NCBI GenBank assembly: GCA_029215795.1
Contig: JARDYH010000005.1
Span: 42,724,001-42,788,000, forward strand
Length of the DNA: 64,000 bases
Direction: 5' to 3'
DNA from: Anniella stebbinsi
Lineage: Eukaryota > Chordata > Lepidosauria > Squamata > Anniellidae
In this document: one piece after another, positions 44,025 to 54,936 of the stretch
Layout: each line of letters begins with the position of its first letter
How positions within the stretch are numbered: position 1 is the stretch's first letter
Notes under the pieces: generated by a model
What the model saw: only the letters and a program-made list of their open reading frames with translations
What the model was told of the DNA's origin: nothing
Database searches by the model: none
Program-made: the position numbers and the translations under genes

Positions 44025-44112
44025 ATGAAATCCTATTTCACCCTTACCTGGGTGCACATCCCATTGAACTCAATTGGGCTTAGTTCTGAAACGTTGTACA
44101 TAGGATAGGGCT
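44025..44112. repeat. Old interspersed repeat, 'AACTCAATG' family, copy 4
   Basis: AAATCCTATTTCACCCTTAC, CATCCCATTGAACTCAATTG and ACATAGGATAGGGC are in the family order. Confidence 0.6.
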
Positions 44113-44862
44113 ATCAAATGCTCATTTGGCTCACTATGGGACAAGACAATTGTATTGTACTATATCATTGTAATATAAAATATTTTTTCTTAAAATGTAG
44201 AGTATTAAATAATTTAAAAGGACTTTCCAACTGAAGAATAAAATAGAAGAAAACAAGCATTTTCAAGCAGCTGTGAAATCAGATTAGTATTACCAACTAT
44301 ATAGCTAAAGATAGCAATTTTAATCTTTATCCAAATGGCATGCCAAACCTCAGTTTGACCAATATCTGAATCAAGACTTTTTAAAAAAGAAATTTAATTT
44401 TGAACACACACATACAATATTTCTTCTAAGAAAGTAAACACATATTCAAATTTTCTGGAGAGTTCTTCATCCCTCACCCACATCTAGTATAAATGAGCTA
44501 GGACTTGAGCCCATATCCAAATCCCATTTTCTGTCCTCGTAAGAACACTTCCTAATATACAGATCAATTGCAAACTCCAGTGATTGAATCCTTTTAATAA
44601 TTCCTGCGAACAGCAAGAGCAATCCATAATTGAGTCCAGTTTGTACACAGAGCAAAATCAAACAGCAGCTCTTTTCCTAAACTTTATTCCTCAACCTCTA
44701 GATTGCCAAAATATTGCATATTTGAAGATACCTCCCAAGACATGTCCCCCTGAGGGAGCCTCTGCATTTAAGGAAAACTTGCACTCTTACCAGGGTTTCG
44801 TCTCCTGGAGTCTTTCCGCATTGATGACTGGCTCCTTTAGATGGTGACCACATGGTTTTGAG
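44113..44862. other. Non-coding stretch
   Basis: No repeat or gene was recognised. Confidence 0.35.
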
Positions 44863-44870
44863 TTGAAAAC

Positions 44871-46577
44871 TAGGGATGTACATGGTCCAAAAACATCAGA
44901 TCAGAATCGGAATTGTTGTTGTGGATTGGATCGGATCAGATTGGAGGTATTTCGGATCAGTTTGGATCCGATTCCGATCCAAAAATCGGATATCTGATTT
45001 TTGGATCAGATGCCTTTTAGTCCCTTTAGACTTGATTTCGGAGGGGAGGAAAGCCTGTATCTTTGGAATTTTTAAAAAAGAATCATGAAACTTTGTACAA
45101 ATGCAGATGGGATGTTGCCAGTCATGTGCCCAGAATTGCAGACACAGGGGTGCAGGCGTTACTTGTAAGTAAGCCTTCAAAAGTCACTTTTTCACCAGTC
45201 ATCTGTTCTTTTTTCAATTTACTCCTGTGTCTCAAGGGCACATTTAAAATGGGTTTTTGGCAGGTAAGAACGTAGACCATGTCCCCAGTTGGGGAGTGCA
45301 CTGAAGGGCTGTAAGTACATAGCTCTACTCCCTTTTGCAGACACAGGGGCACGGTTTAACTGAAATGGAATTGTGAAAAATGGGTTTGCCCATTGCATGC
45401 AAACTGCAAAATGCTTTCATTAGATCCTATCCCCAGAAACTGAACTCAAACTTGGGGAGTGTACAGAAGGGCTAAACGTGGCTCTGCCCCCTTTTCATAG
45501 ACACAGGGGCATGTCACTTACTAAAATGGAACTGTTAAAAATGGCTTGTGCTGGTAAATAAGACCATTGCAAAGTGCTCTCTCATTAGATGCTGTCCCCA
45601 CAAACACCACACTAATGTGAGGAGCACACAGAAGGGGTGTACATTTGCCCCCATTTCACAGACACAGGAGCATGGTTTAACTTGAATGGCATGTGTTTTA
45701 TTGAACTTTGGGGACTCTGTGGACTTCTCCTTAAGGGAGAAACCCCAGTCCCTTAGCTTAAGCAAGTGGAGCGGCATGCCCCAAACTCCACCAAAATCCA
45801 ATATAAATTCCAGCTCCAAACCACAGTCCTTCCACTCCAACTAACTAAACCCCACAGAGAGCCAAAAGGGAAATAATGAGAATATATACTGGGTTTCTGC
45901 TAAGCCCTCCTCCAGCATTGCAATTGGAGGCTGCAGGATGTCTTTCACAGGATTTGGTGATGCATTAATGTAGTGTAAAGCAGAATTGGTGGATCAAGCT
46001 GTCAAACACACACACACACACACACAGCCTCCCCCCCCCCTTTATGGAAGTTTAAAATAATAAACCACTCATTGCCACTAAAGTCTTGCACCAATTTCTC
46101 TGGAATTTTTCACACGAGTAGACACAAACAATCTCCCATGTAAGGGAGTTTCAACTTTCTACCTTTTAAAATAAAAGAGTTACACAGCACATTCTTTGCT
46201 GTAAGTCCAATGTAAGTTTAAAACGCCATAATAAACCACTCATTGCCACTAAAGTCTTGCATCAATTTCTCTGGAATTTTTCACACATAAGTAGCCACAT
46301 CCAATCTCCTATATCAGGGAGTTTCAACTTTCTACCTCTTAAAATAAAAAAGTTACCTCACATTATTTTTCTAAGTCCACTGTCAGTTTAAAGCACCATA
46401 AAATAGAGGTCCAATCCTCCGATTTTTCTGATCCGGATCGGGTCCCTTCAGATCAGATTGGATCAGATCGGATGGTTCATAGGATTGGAATCGGAATTGT
46501 TTTGTTTTATCCAATTTTGGCTGGTTTGGATCTGGATCGTGGATCGTAGATCGGATCGGATCTGCTGCACAACCCTA
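44871..46577. mobile_element. hAT-like non-autonomous element B (1.7 kb)
   Basis: Same family as A (20426-22319), in the same orientation. The ends are TAGGGATGTACATGG and CTGCACAACCCTA. The interior has the same CAGACACAGGGGCA units and two complete 171-bp repeats starting TAAACCACTCATTGCC at 46061 and 46232; the second is shortened in A. B lacks the foldback nested in A and about 150 bp around the duplicated GGGGACTCTGTGGACTTCT block. The flanks TTGAAAAC and ACTTCCCC do not match, so the target duplication is lost or the copy is chimeric. Confidence 0.85.
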
Positions 46578-46589
46578 ACTTCCCCTCTT

Positions 46590-46830
46590 AGCAATGATAT
46601 TTTGATCAATGGTAGATTGCCATCTAGTGATGGAATTATAGCACCATGTCAGCTTTATACACTGGGGACACCCCATGATAATTTCAATACTGGAGTATCT
46701 CAGATTTTTTTTAAAAAGTGACATTACTGGGGGGAAAGTGTGGGAGATGGAAAGAACAAACTTCTATGAGTGCCTAATCATGAGTGTGCAATAAATTGCT
46801 CATGTAGAAAAGCTCTGAGAGATAAATAGC
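46590..46830. repeat. Old interspersed repeat shared with 29010
   Basis: GATGGAATTATAGCACCATG, CAATACTGGAGTATCTCAGA, and the CTAATCATGAGTGTGCAATA block shared with 29300-29335. I recognise the consensus from lizard genomes. Confidence 0.55.
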
Positions 46831-47134
46831 ATGTCTGACAACAAAACCCATCCTAGCTTTCCCCCCCCAACATGTAGGATTTCCATGTGAATGGAAGGTT
46901 CCCTCCCCCCCTTCATCCACTTTGGTACAGAGCAGGATTTTTGCCACTTGATTCTGCTGATTGTATAACCTACCTTTCAGGCTTCTGTGGGTAAACTACA
47001 CTCTGGATATACAGAAAAGGGCAGGGGGAGGGATATGTTGGGATAAATATCCAGCACCCAGGAGAACAAGCAGTGCCATATATACCAAATGACAGAGCAA
47101 CATACTTTCCTCTCTCTTCCCAACAGATCTTTAG
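46831..47134. other. Non-coding stretch
   Basis: Nothing recognised apart from short C runs near 46861 and 46904. Confidence 0.35.
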
Positions 47135-47961
47135 TGCTGTGCTACAAAATACCTGTCACTGGTGTGTCAACCAGTTCTGGATGGGGTTACACTCCCCCTG
47201 AAAGACTGTGTTCGCAGCTTGGGGGTGCTCCTGGATCCGTCGCTCCAAATGACAGCTCAGATAGATGCGACTGCCAGGAGTGCCTACTATCAGCTTCGGC
47301 TGATACGCCAGCTGCGCCCCTTCCTAGAGTTGGAAGACCTAAAATCAGTAGTGCACGCACTGGTAACTTCGAGGCTCGACTTCTGCAATATGCTGTACAT
47401 AGGGCTACCTCTGTGCCTAGTCCGGAAACTTCAATTAGTTCAAAATATGGCAGCCAGGTTGGTCACCGGTACATCTAGGGGTGACCACATTACACCAGTT
47501 TTAAAATCTCTTCACTGGCTGCCAATCAGTTTCCGGGCGAAGTACAAAGTGTTGGTTATTACCTTTAAAGCCCTACATGGTTTGGGTCCAGGTTACCTAC
47601 GGGATCGCCTTCTCCCATACAATCCGCCCCGCACGCTCAGGTCCTCTGGGAAGAATTTATTACAGTCAACAAGAACTAGACTGACAACTGTTACCCAGAG
47701 GACCTTCTCTTCTGCCGCTCCCAGATTGTGGAATGACCTGCCGGGAGAGATTCGCCAACTTACTAGTCTTCAGGAATTTAAAAGATCTATAAAGACTGAT
47801 CTCTTCCGGCAGGCCTACCTAGATGAATTTTAAAGTGTTTTATTGGTGTTTTATTGGTGTTTTAATGATGTACTGGTTTTATCTGCTTTTAATCAGTTTT
47901 TGTATTTTGTGTTTGGTGTTGTTCCCCGCCTCGATCCGTTGGGAGAGGCGGGTGATAAATA

Positions 47962-48005
<44 letters not shown>
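47135..48005 (+). mobile_element. Best-preserved L2-type LINE, 5'-truncated
   Basis: It contains an uninterrupted 3' part of ORF2 (see next entry), a short 3' UTR with CCCCGCCTCGATCCGTTGGG, and an (ATT)n tail at 47959-48005. Retained CpG sites (for example ATCCGTCGCTCC, GAGGCTCGACTT) and the lack of stops suggest the most recent L2 insertion in the window. It is a different subfamily from the (TAAA)n-tailed copies. Confidence 0.9.
47162..47833 (+). CDS. L2 ORF2 C-terminal fragment (after the RT core), partial
   Basis: The 223 open codons end at a natural stop. The stated start is a GTG inside the frame, not a real initiation site; the true ORF2 start and the RT palm are missing through 5' truncation. 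Landmarks in order: QPVLDGVTLPLKD, LGVLLDPSL, AYYQLRLIRQLRPFL, VVHALVTSRLDFCNMLYIGL, LQLVQNMAARLVTGTS, ITPVLKSLHWLPI, YKVLVITFKALHGLGPGYL, PRLWNDLPGEIRQL and a C-terminal KTDLFRQAYLDEF. This is the region after the RT domain in L2/CR1-group LINEs. The missing YxDD core means no enzyme can be made from this copy alone. Confidence 0.85.
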   Translation: MCQPVLDGVTLPLKDCVRSLGVLLDPSLQMTAQIDATARSAYYQLRLIRQLRPFLELEDLKSVVHALVTSRLDFCNMLYIGLPLCLVRKLQLVQNMAARLVTGTSRGDHITPVLKSLHWLPISFRAKYKVLVITFKALHGLGPGYLRDRLLPYNPPRTLRSSGKNLLQSTRTRLTTVTQRTFSSAAPRLWNDLPGEIRQLTSLQEFKRSIKTDLFRQAYLDEF

Positions 48006-49165
48006 CATGAAGAAGTTAAAAGAAATTTAGGATATTTCTATTGGTGAACATTGGATTCAAGTTTGGCCTGGAAATTAGAACTCTGAATGCCACTATTACA
48101 AGACTGCTCTTTGCCACAAATATATGAAAGCTCTGTAATCAATCAATTAACTTATTTATTTATTTACAACATTTGTTTATTGTTCCACATCTAAACAGAT
48201 TCTGGAGTGGTGAACAAGAGATAAATTGATACAACGATTGAAAGAATAAAATATGTTATTATAATTATTCTTTTTAAAAACAGAGTGTCAATTAAACCAT
48301 GGCTGTTCAATAGATACTTAAATCCAAAGAGGAGGGGCCTGAGCCAATTCCTCTCTTAATGCTGAGAAGGAAAAGTAGAAAAACACACTGAACAGCAGAG
48401 AATGAAGGCATATGGCCTGTTCTCGGAGAGTTGTGCTATAGCTTGGATTAAAATAATGCTGCATTATGCAACAAGATGCTAACATGGGTTATCTGAGTTG
48501 CAGCCTGCTAGCATTTGATCTTTTCTGTCAGATTTGTACGAAATTCAGAAGCAGCTGGTATTAGCTGGCCCATGACTGGAGTTGCAGGTCATTTAAGTAG
48601 CAAATCAAAACGGAGGACACAAACTGGTGTGGTGCCTCCTAACAGCTAATCATAGAGGTCAAGATTTGTTGCAACTCAAGACAGATCTGGATTGGGCACA
48701 GCTGTAGAACAGTTCCAAGGAAATGTGGAAATAATCATGAACACCTATGGTGATAATGCTTCCACCGCCTGAACCATTCCCTACAATGTTTGACTGAGGG
48801 GAATATGTATGCTTGTTTATGTTAAATGAACAAGGCATTCATAGTGTGGTAATGCCATTTCCACAGAGTCTGGTAGCATGCCCTCGCCAAAGAGGTTTTG
48901 CGATATTAACTTCCAAATATACATTTCCCTTAAAGCTCAGAAAGTAAATGTTTTTAAGACATTTAGAAGTCATAGCCTATTTATCTTCTCTCCTGGTTCT
49001 GTTCTATGGCTCACCAGGGATTATGCAGTGACTGGGAAGACATCATAATCTATATTCAGCCAATCAGATTTGGCTATATTATGACATCCTTGAGGGCTAT
49101 TGAGAGTAAGAGCAAAGAAAATGAATGAGCAGAACTCCCCCCTCCTCCCAAGAACTGCTGAAAAG
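48006..49165. other. Repeat-poor non-coding stretch
   Basis: A LINE-tail-like fragment may lie at 48140-48260. The remainder, especially 48400-49090, is unremarkable non-repetitive text that could include conserved non-coding sequence. Confidence 0.35.
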
Positions 49166-49866
49166 TAGAGGTGTGCAGTGGATCCAGACCCGATCCGGGC
49201 AAAATCAGATACAATTATCCAATTCTAAACCCTAGCATCTGGATCGTCCAATCTAATCCGATCCGATCCGAAAGGAACTGATCCAGATAGGAAAAGATTG
49301 GAGGATCGGACCTCAGACCTCCTCCCTCCCTCCCTCCCTCCATTTTCGTTCCTTACCTGCTGCCTCCTCACTGCCGTCCACTGCCGTCCGCTGCTTCAGT
49401 ACTACTGAGAAACAGGCCTTGCGGCCTGTTCCACAATAGAGCGACAGCATGCCGGGTAATGTCATCACTCGGCGCACCCTCGCTCTACTGTGGAACAGGC
49501 TGCAAGGCCTGTTTCTCAGTCGTACTGAAGCAGCGGATGGCAGCGAGGAGGCAGCAGGTAAGGAGCGCAAGTGGGGGGGAAGGGGAGGGAGAAGGAGGTC
49601 CCCACTTACCTGCCAGGGCCGTCCGCTGCAGTCCACTGGTCCCTTCTACTGAGAAACAGGTTTCGCAGTCTGCCTCTCAGTAGCGTGCTGGGTAACGTCA
49701 TCACCCAGTGCGCTACTGAGAGGCAGGCCGCGAAGCCTGTTTCTCAGTAGAAGGGACCAGTGGACAGCAGCGGATGGCCCTGGCAGGTAAGGAGCGCGAG
49801 TGGGGGGGGAGGGACAGGAAGGGGGAGGTCCCCACTTACCTGCTGAGGCCGACCGCTGCCATCTGC
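49166..49866. mobile_element. GC-rich palindromic hAT-like element (E), right end lost
   Basis: The left end TAGAGGTGTGCAGTGGATCC and the following GATCCGATCCGA units match the design of D. Two hairpins follow: one with arms AACAGGCCTTGCGGCCTGTT and AACAGGCTGCAAGGCCTGTT around TAATGTCATCA near 49462, and one with arms AGAAACAGGTTTCGCAGTCT and AGGCAGGCCGCGAAGCCTGT around TAACGTCATCA near 49700. The matching right end is absent; an unrelated repeat begins near 49870. Confidence 0.75.
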
Positions 49867-49869
49867 TGG

Positions 49870-50210
49870 TATTTTATTTAGGTAATCAGACCAAAGGTCC
49901 ATCTAGTTTAGCATTCTGTTCATGGAGTGGCCAACCAGCTGTCATTGGGCCATTGATAGCCATTGATAGCCATTGACAGCTTTGTCCTCCAGGAATTTAT
50001 CCAACCCTCTTTTACCACCATCCAAATTGGTGGTCATCACTACATTTTGCACTTTTAACTGTCCTGAATCTCCCACTAATCAGCTTCATGGGATGACCCC
50101 GGGTTCTAGTATTATGAGAGAGGGAGAAAAATGTCTCCCTATCCACATTCCCCACACCATGCATGATTTTGTATACCTCTATCTTTTTAATGTGTGATGT
50201 ACCTCTAGTT
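49870..50210 (-). repeat. CR1-like/SINE-like interspersed repeat, minus strand
   Basis: It starts with AATCAGACCAAAGGTCCATC and TCTGTTCATGGAGTGGCCAA, then TCCAACCCTCTTTTACCACC, ATCCAAATTGGTGGTCATCA, GGGTTCTAGTATTATGAGAG and CACACCATGCATGATTTTGT. I recognise the order as one long common reptile repeat. A GCCATTGATA unit is repeated near 49950-49975. Confidence 0.7.
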
Positions 50211-50254
50211 ATCAAATAATTATTTTTAAAATGTATAAAGGGCAGTATCTAGTG

Positions 50255-50435
50255 GGGACAGTGTGCTTACACAACTGATGTAGCACTAGAGTGAGCAATC
50301 TCAAGTGCAATGCCAGTAGTGTAAGCTGGGGTAATGGATTTCCCCAGAAAGTCCATTGCGACTGCTGATGCTATTTGTGATGTGCTTGGTGAGGTCACTC
50401 CCACTAGTGTTATGTCAATTGTGTATGTGCAGCAG
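50255..50435. mobile_element. Foldback element ('CACAACTGATGTAGCACTAG')
   Basis: The left arm TACACAACTGATGTAGCACT answers the right arm AGTGTTATGTCAATTGTGTA, and inner blocks also face each other. Single copy in the window. Confidence 0.55.
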
Positions 50436-50651
50436 CCCCATTGGATATTGCTCAAAGCATTAGAGGAAAAAAGCTGGTATCCTATTGGCCCATTGGTGTG
50501 CTAGGCTTCAATATTAGGGAGAAAGAATCAGACTATACTGGCAACTGATACGATCAGGCCATGGTGAGGGCAAAGTGTGCATTTTGTAAATGGCCAAGGA
50601 CACACACACAAAGAGAGAGTGAGAGAGAGAGAGGTCTCATTCACTCTTAAA

Positions 50652-50981
50652 TAGGATGACCATATAAAAGGAGGACAGTGCTCCTGTATCTCTAACAGTG
50701 GCATAGAAAAGGGAATTTCAGCAGGTGTCATTTGCATGCATGCAGCACCTGGTGAAATTCCCTCTTTATCATAACAGTTAAAGTTGCAGGACCTCTGCCC
50801 TCTTTAGCCAGAGTGACCAGATGCAGAAGAGGACAGGGCTTCTGCAGCTTTAACTGTTGTGATGAAGAGGGAATTTCAACAGGTACTAAATGCATGCAAA
50901 TGACACCTGCTGAAATTTCCTTTTCTATGCAACTGTTAAAGATACAGGGAGCCCTGTCCTACTTTTCATATGGTCACCCTA
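50652..50981. mobile_element. Four-arm hAT-like MITE, copy 3
   Basis: The ends TAGGATGACCATATAAAAGG and CTTTTCATATGGTCACCCTA are inverted repeats. The internal end-like motif AGAGTGACCAGATG lies near the centre. The flanks CTCTTAAA and GTCATGAA match poorly, so the target duplication is eroded. Confidence 0.85.
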
Positions 50982-50989
50982 GTCATGAA

Positions 50990-51741
50990 TGAGCTCTGTG
51001 CCCCACCAATTTGGCTTGGAAATCAGGGGAGACACACAGGTTTGCTCTGGAACCCATCATCCACTCAGCAGGTTGATATTTGTGTTGAAATATATAACAG
51101 GCATTAAAAAACAAGATATTAAATACATACTGTTGGAGATTAAGTGTGAGTAAAAATAAAATAAAAGAATAAGACTGTTGAGACCAGTGATGGAACAGTT
51201 CCCTACCTGATGGGGGAGTCTTGTTTTTCTGCACTCCATAACATTTTATGTGAAGAATTCATTTTCACCAACTCCTCGAAACTCAGTGTGCAGACATTCA
51301 TGAAGCAATCTCTTCAAAAGGCTCAACTGGCACACAACACTGGACGGTTATCATGGCGCTAGGTGGAGTTGCCAGTTGGCAGGTCTACCCTACATTTTGG
51401 ATAGGTGAGAGCCAGATCACGTGAACATGTGTCTGGGATAACAACTCCTTCCACTAAGATAAGGAAGCAGGAGGGTCGGGGGGCCAACTGACCATTCGAG
51501 GTGGTGATGAAAGCTTAGCAAATAGCATTTCTCAGAGCCACATGAACTTCTGTGGAATCAATGTGGTTCACTGCTTATTTTGCAAACTATGGATAGGCAT
51601 GCTCAGTTTGACTATCAAGCAGATTTCTCCTTTTTCAAAGACTGGCATGATCTTTCAAGAAGAAACATTTACAAGGCATCATGATCAGACCTAAGCATGA
51701 TTAAATGGAAGTATGTTCAAGCAAAGGAAATAATATGGTTT
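50990..51741. other. Non-coding stretch
   Basis: Nothing recognised. Confidence 0.35.
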
Positions 51742-51751
51742 ACTTACAATG

Positions 51752-52071
51752 TAGAGTGACCAGATAAAATCCAGGTCAGGGCTCCTGTAACTTTAACAGT
51801 TGTAGAGAAAAGGGAATTTCAGCCAGTGTCATTTGTATGCAATTAGTTCCTGGTGAAATTCCCTCTTCATCACAACTGTTAAAGTTGCAGGCACTATACT
51901 AGAGTGACCATATACAAAAGAAGGCAGGGCCCCTGCAACTTTAACAGTTGTGATGAAGAGGGAATATCACCAGGAACTAATTGCATACAAATGACACTGG
52001 CTGAAATTCCCTTTTCTCTACAACTGTTAAAGTTACAGGAGCCCTGACCTGGATTTTATCTGGTCACCCTA
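51752..52071. mobile_element. Four-arm hAT-like MITE, copy 4
   Basis: The ends TAGAGTGACCAGATAAAATC and GATTTTATCTGGTCACCCTA are inverted repeats. The internal motif CTAGAGTGACCATATAC is inverted relative to copies 2 and 6. ACTTACAA is present at 51742-51749 and 52072-52079, an exact 8-bp match with a two-base offset on the left. Confidence 0.9.
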
Positions 52072-52079
52072 ACTTACAA

Positions 52080-52401
52080 GAATTTAACTGGATTTCAGAA
52101 AACTGATGTGTTTAGGATCAGTTTTCTGGAATCCTTAAAATCATGAGCATAATGAGGTTTTATTTTCAGGACCCTGTCATTAAAGAGTTAAGTTAGTGTG
52201 GGGGTGTTTTCTTTATATGTGTTAAGATTTTTTTTTAAGCACACACACTTTTTTAAAAAAGAAAGAACTAATTTACCTTTTCAATGAAAAAAAAGAAAAG
52301 ACCGAATGCATTTTTTACCACTGTTTGCTTTTCCAGTTTCTTTAATTTGGGTAATTGCTTAGTCAACTTTCAAAAATATATATTCTGTCTTAAAAAAACA
52401 G

Positions 52402-52459
<58 letters not shown>

Positions 52460-52849
52460 CGGATCACCTTCCTTTTCATTTCAGATTTGGCATGCAGGTC
52501 CCAGATTGTGTATTCTTTCCACGGCGCCATACCAGCGTCCAATACTTAATTAATTTCCCTATGCTCCTGCAGCATTCCACTTAAAGAGACAGTGTCCCAT
52601 TTTTGATAGCTTGCCTTTGGCTGGTTGTCAAAAGTGTCACTTCTTAAATCTTTTTTTGTTTGTTTTTGCAATTCTTATTATATAAACTTCCCAGAGTGCT
52701 ATATGGCACAGTGCTGGTGTTTTCTTGCTGTACCACCTCCTTGCTCTCTGTGTTGTTCGGGAGCCAGATCAACCAAAGTGAAGAAAAGCATTGAGAAAGG
52801 AGAAGAACAGCCTTCCCCAGTGTGGTACCCTTGAACTACAACTGCCTTG
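52080..52849. other. Non-coding stretch with a long (AT)n microsatellite
   Basis: About 27 units of AT lie at 52404-52457. They explain the alternating tyrosine/isoleucine frame at 52284-52553. No gene is recognised. Confidence 0.6.
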
Positions 52850-54197
52850 GTCGCCATGTAGGATGACCTTTACCAGAAAAGGGATAAGGAGAGCATGGCT
52901 CTGTTGATTCTCTTGGAACTCTCCGTGACTTTTGATACCATCGACCATGGTATCCTTATGGATAGAGTGTCTGGGCACCATGCTGCAGTGGTTCCAATCC
53001 TCATTGGATGCCCAATTCCAGAAGGCGGTGATGAGGGATTATTGCTGTGTGCCTTAGCAGCTCCACAGGGCTCTATTTTATCCACTCATGCTGTTCAACA
53101 TCTACATGAAACCACTAGGGCAGGTTATCCAGAGATTTAGGCTGAGGTGTCATCAATATGCAGATGACACCCAGCTCTACCTCTCCTTTTCATCAAATCC
53201 AGGTGAGGCAGTGGCTGTTCTGTGCCTACACATGGAAATGGACTGGAAGGGGACCAATAAACTGAAATTTAGAAAGTCAATTCAGATAAGACAGAGGTAC
53301 TGTTATTGGGTGGTTCATGTGCCCAGCTAGGTAATGTTCAACCTGTTCTGGAGGGGTGGAACTCCCCCTAAAGGATCAGATTTGTAGTTTGTGGGTGCTC
53401 TTGAATCCAGAACTATCAATCAAGGCACAGGTGACTCAGTGGCATGGAGCACCTTTTATTAGCTTAGGCTGATATACCGATGGCCATATATAGACAGAAA
53501 TAGCCTATCTTCAGTTTTCCATGCTCTGATAATCTCTCGTTTGGATGACTGCAATGCATTATGCATGGGTCTGCCTTTGAAAATGGTCCGGAAACTTTAG
53601 CTGGTCCAAAATAGGAAGGACAGCAAAACTGGTAATGGGGACTGGTCAACATGAGCATATTATGCAGTATTTTCCCATTATCTGGCTGCCGGTCCCTGTC
53701 TGTGCCCAATTCAAAGTGCTGGCATTGACATTCAAAGCCCTAAATGGCTTGGGGCCAGGTTACCTAAAGGATTGTTTCCTGCCCAGACCCTAAGATCAAT
53801 CAGCAATCCTTCTACTGGAGACCCTGCCAAAGGAAGTGAGGTGGATGGCATCCAAGAAAAGGGCCTTCTCTGCTCTGGTACTCCAGTTATGGAATGAGCT
53901 TCCCAAAGAGGTTTGCCTGGTGCCTACATTGTGATTTTCCCAGCAATAGGTGAAGACCTTTTTATTATTTGGATATTTTAGTCTCCTAGTTTGTTGTTTA
54001 AATTGGCATTGTATTTTAAGTCTCTGCATTGGTGCTAGGTTTTATTCTGGTTTACTTTTATATTGCAGTTTTAAACTTTTCAATTTTATAATGTATTTTA
54101 TTCTGAATTTTGTGGTTTAAATTGTTGTGACCCACCCACAGAGCTTCGGCTATTGGGTGATAGAGAAATGTAATACATACATACATACATACATAAT
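52850..54197 (+). mobile_element. L2-type LINE relic with RT core
   Basis: The longest LINE relic here. Frame fragments in order: LLILLELSVTFDTIDHGILM (RT palm motif A, normally DLSAAFDTIDH; about 52898-52957), APQGSILS (52 codons later), then after a frame shift YADDTQLYLSF (motif C with YADD, near 53157-53190). Further on come ODKTEVLLLGG-like codons near 53285-53325, LAQFKVLALTFKALNGLGPGYL-like codons near 53710-53765 and LWNELPKEV near 53890-53920. It ends with GACCCACCCACAGAGCTTCG and an (ACAT)n tail at 54174-54197. Multiple stops and frame shifts make it dead. Confidence 0.85.
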
Positions 54198-54447
54198 AAA
54201 GTGCCGACATGACTAAGCTAGCGATCACTTGCAACAGGTTGGGGATTGATATTTTTCCCTGTGCAGTTTTCTCTCTGAAATGGGAAGGATGACTGTGCAG
54301 TGCACCCATAAATGTCTGGAACAGAGAGAAGCTATCAGGGACTGAGATGTCAAGGAGGTCCAAGGGAGCAATACTATGCTGTTCTAGACATTTCTGTCAA
54401 ACATCTACATTTTCAATTCGTCTCCTTGAGGGTGTGTCTACATCATC
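54198..54447. other. Non-coding spacer
   Basis: Nothing recognised. Confidence 0.35.
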
Positions 54448-54575
54448 CCTTCCAAACCTGCCCCCTCCAGATGTGTTGGAGTACAACCCCCATAATCCCC
54501 AACCATCTTCTGGCTGGGTATCATGGGAATCTATGTCCAACACATCTGGAGGATGCTAGGTTGGGAAAGGCCAGA
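54448..54575. repeat. Palindromic MITE-like repeat ('AACTCCCA' family), copy 2
   Basis: TTCCAAACCTGCCCCCTCCA and AGATGTGTTGGAGTACAACC face ATGTCCAACACATCTGGAGG and CTAGGTTGGGAAAGGC. Complete palindrome of the family at 6412-6550. Confidence 0.8.
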
Positions 54576-54936
54576 CTGCATGGTAGTTTTCCACAGTCCA
54601 GGCCGCCTCTATACAATGTCATTTTGGCGCCTGTTTCTCAGAATATGCGCATTTTCCTTTATTCAAATCTGCGTCTTTAGCAAAAGACGACAGCCGTGAA
54701 GTTGATTTACTGGCTTTATATACTGCGCTTTACAATTGTTTATATGGGAGTTTTGCAGTAGAGTCGGATAAGAGGTGTAGGTTTGATGTGGAGGAAAAGT
54801 TCTTGAAAGGACCACCCTAGTGGCTGTTGGCACCTCCCACCTGAATTTCTCGCCCTTGATTACCCCTGCCCCCCAGAATTTATTGCGACTGGTTTGGATT
54901 GCTTTTCAAACTATTATTTAGTAATAAAGACACAAT
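54576..54936. other. Non-coding stretch
   Basis: Nothing recognised. Confidence 0.35.

Noticed and set aside
52284..52553. Frame with alternating Ile-Tyr
   Set aside because: Direct translation of the (AT)n microsatellite.
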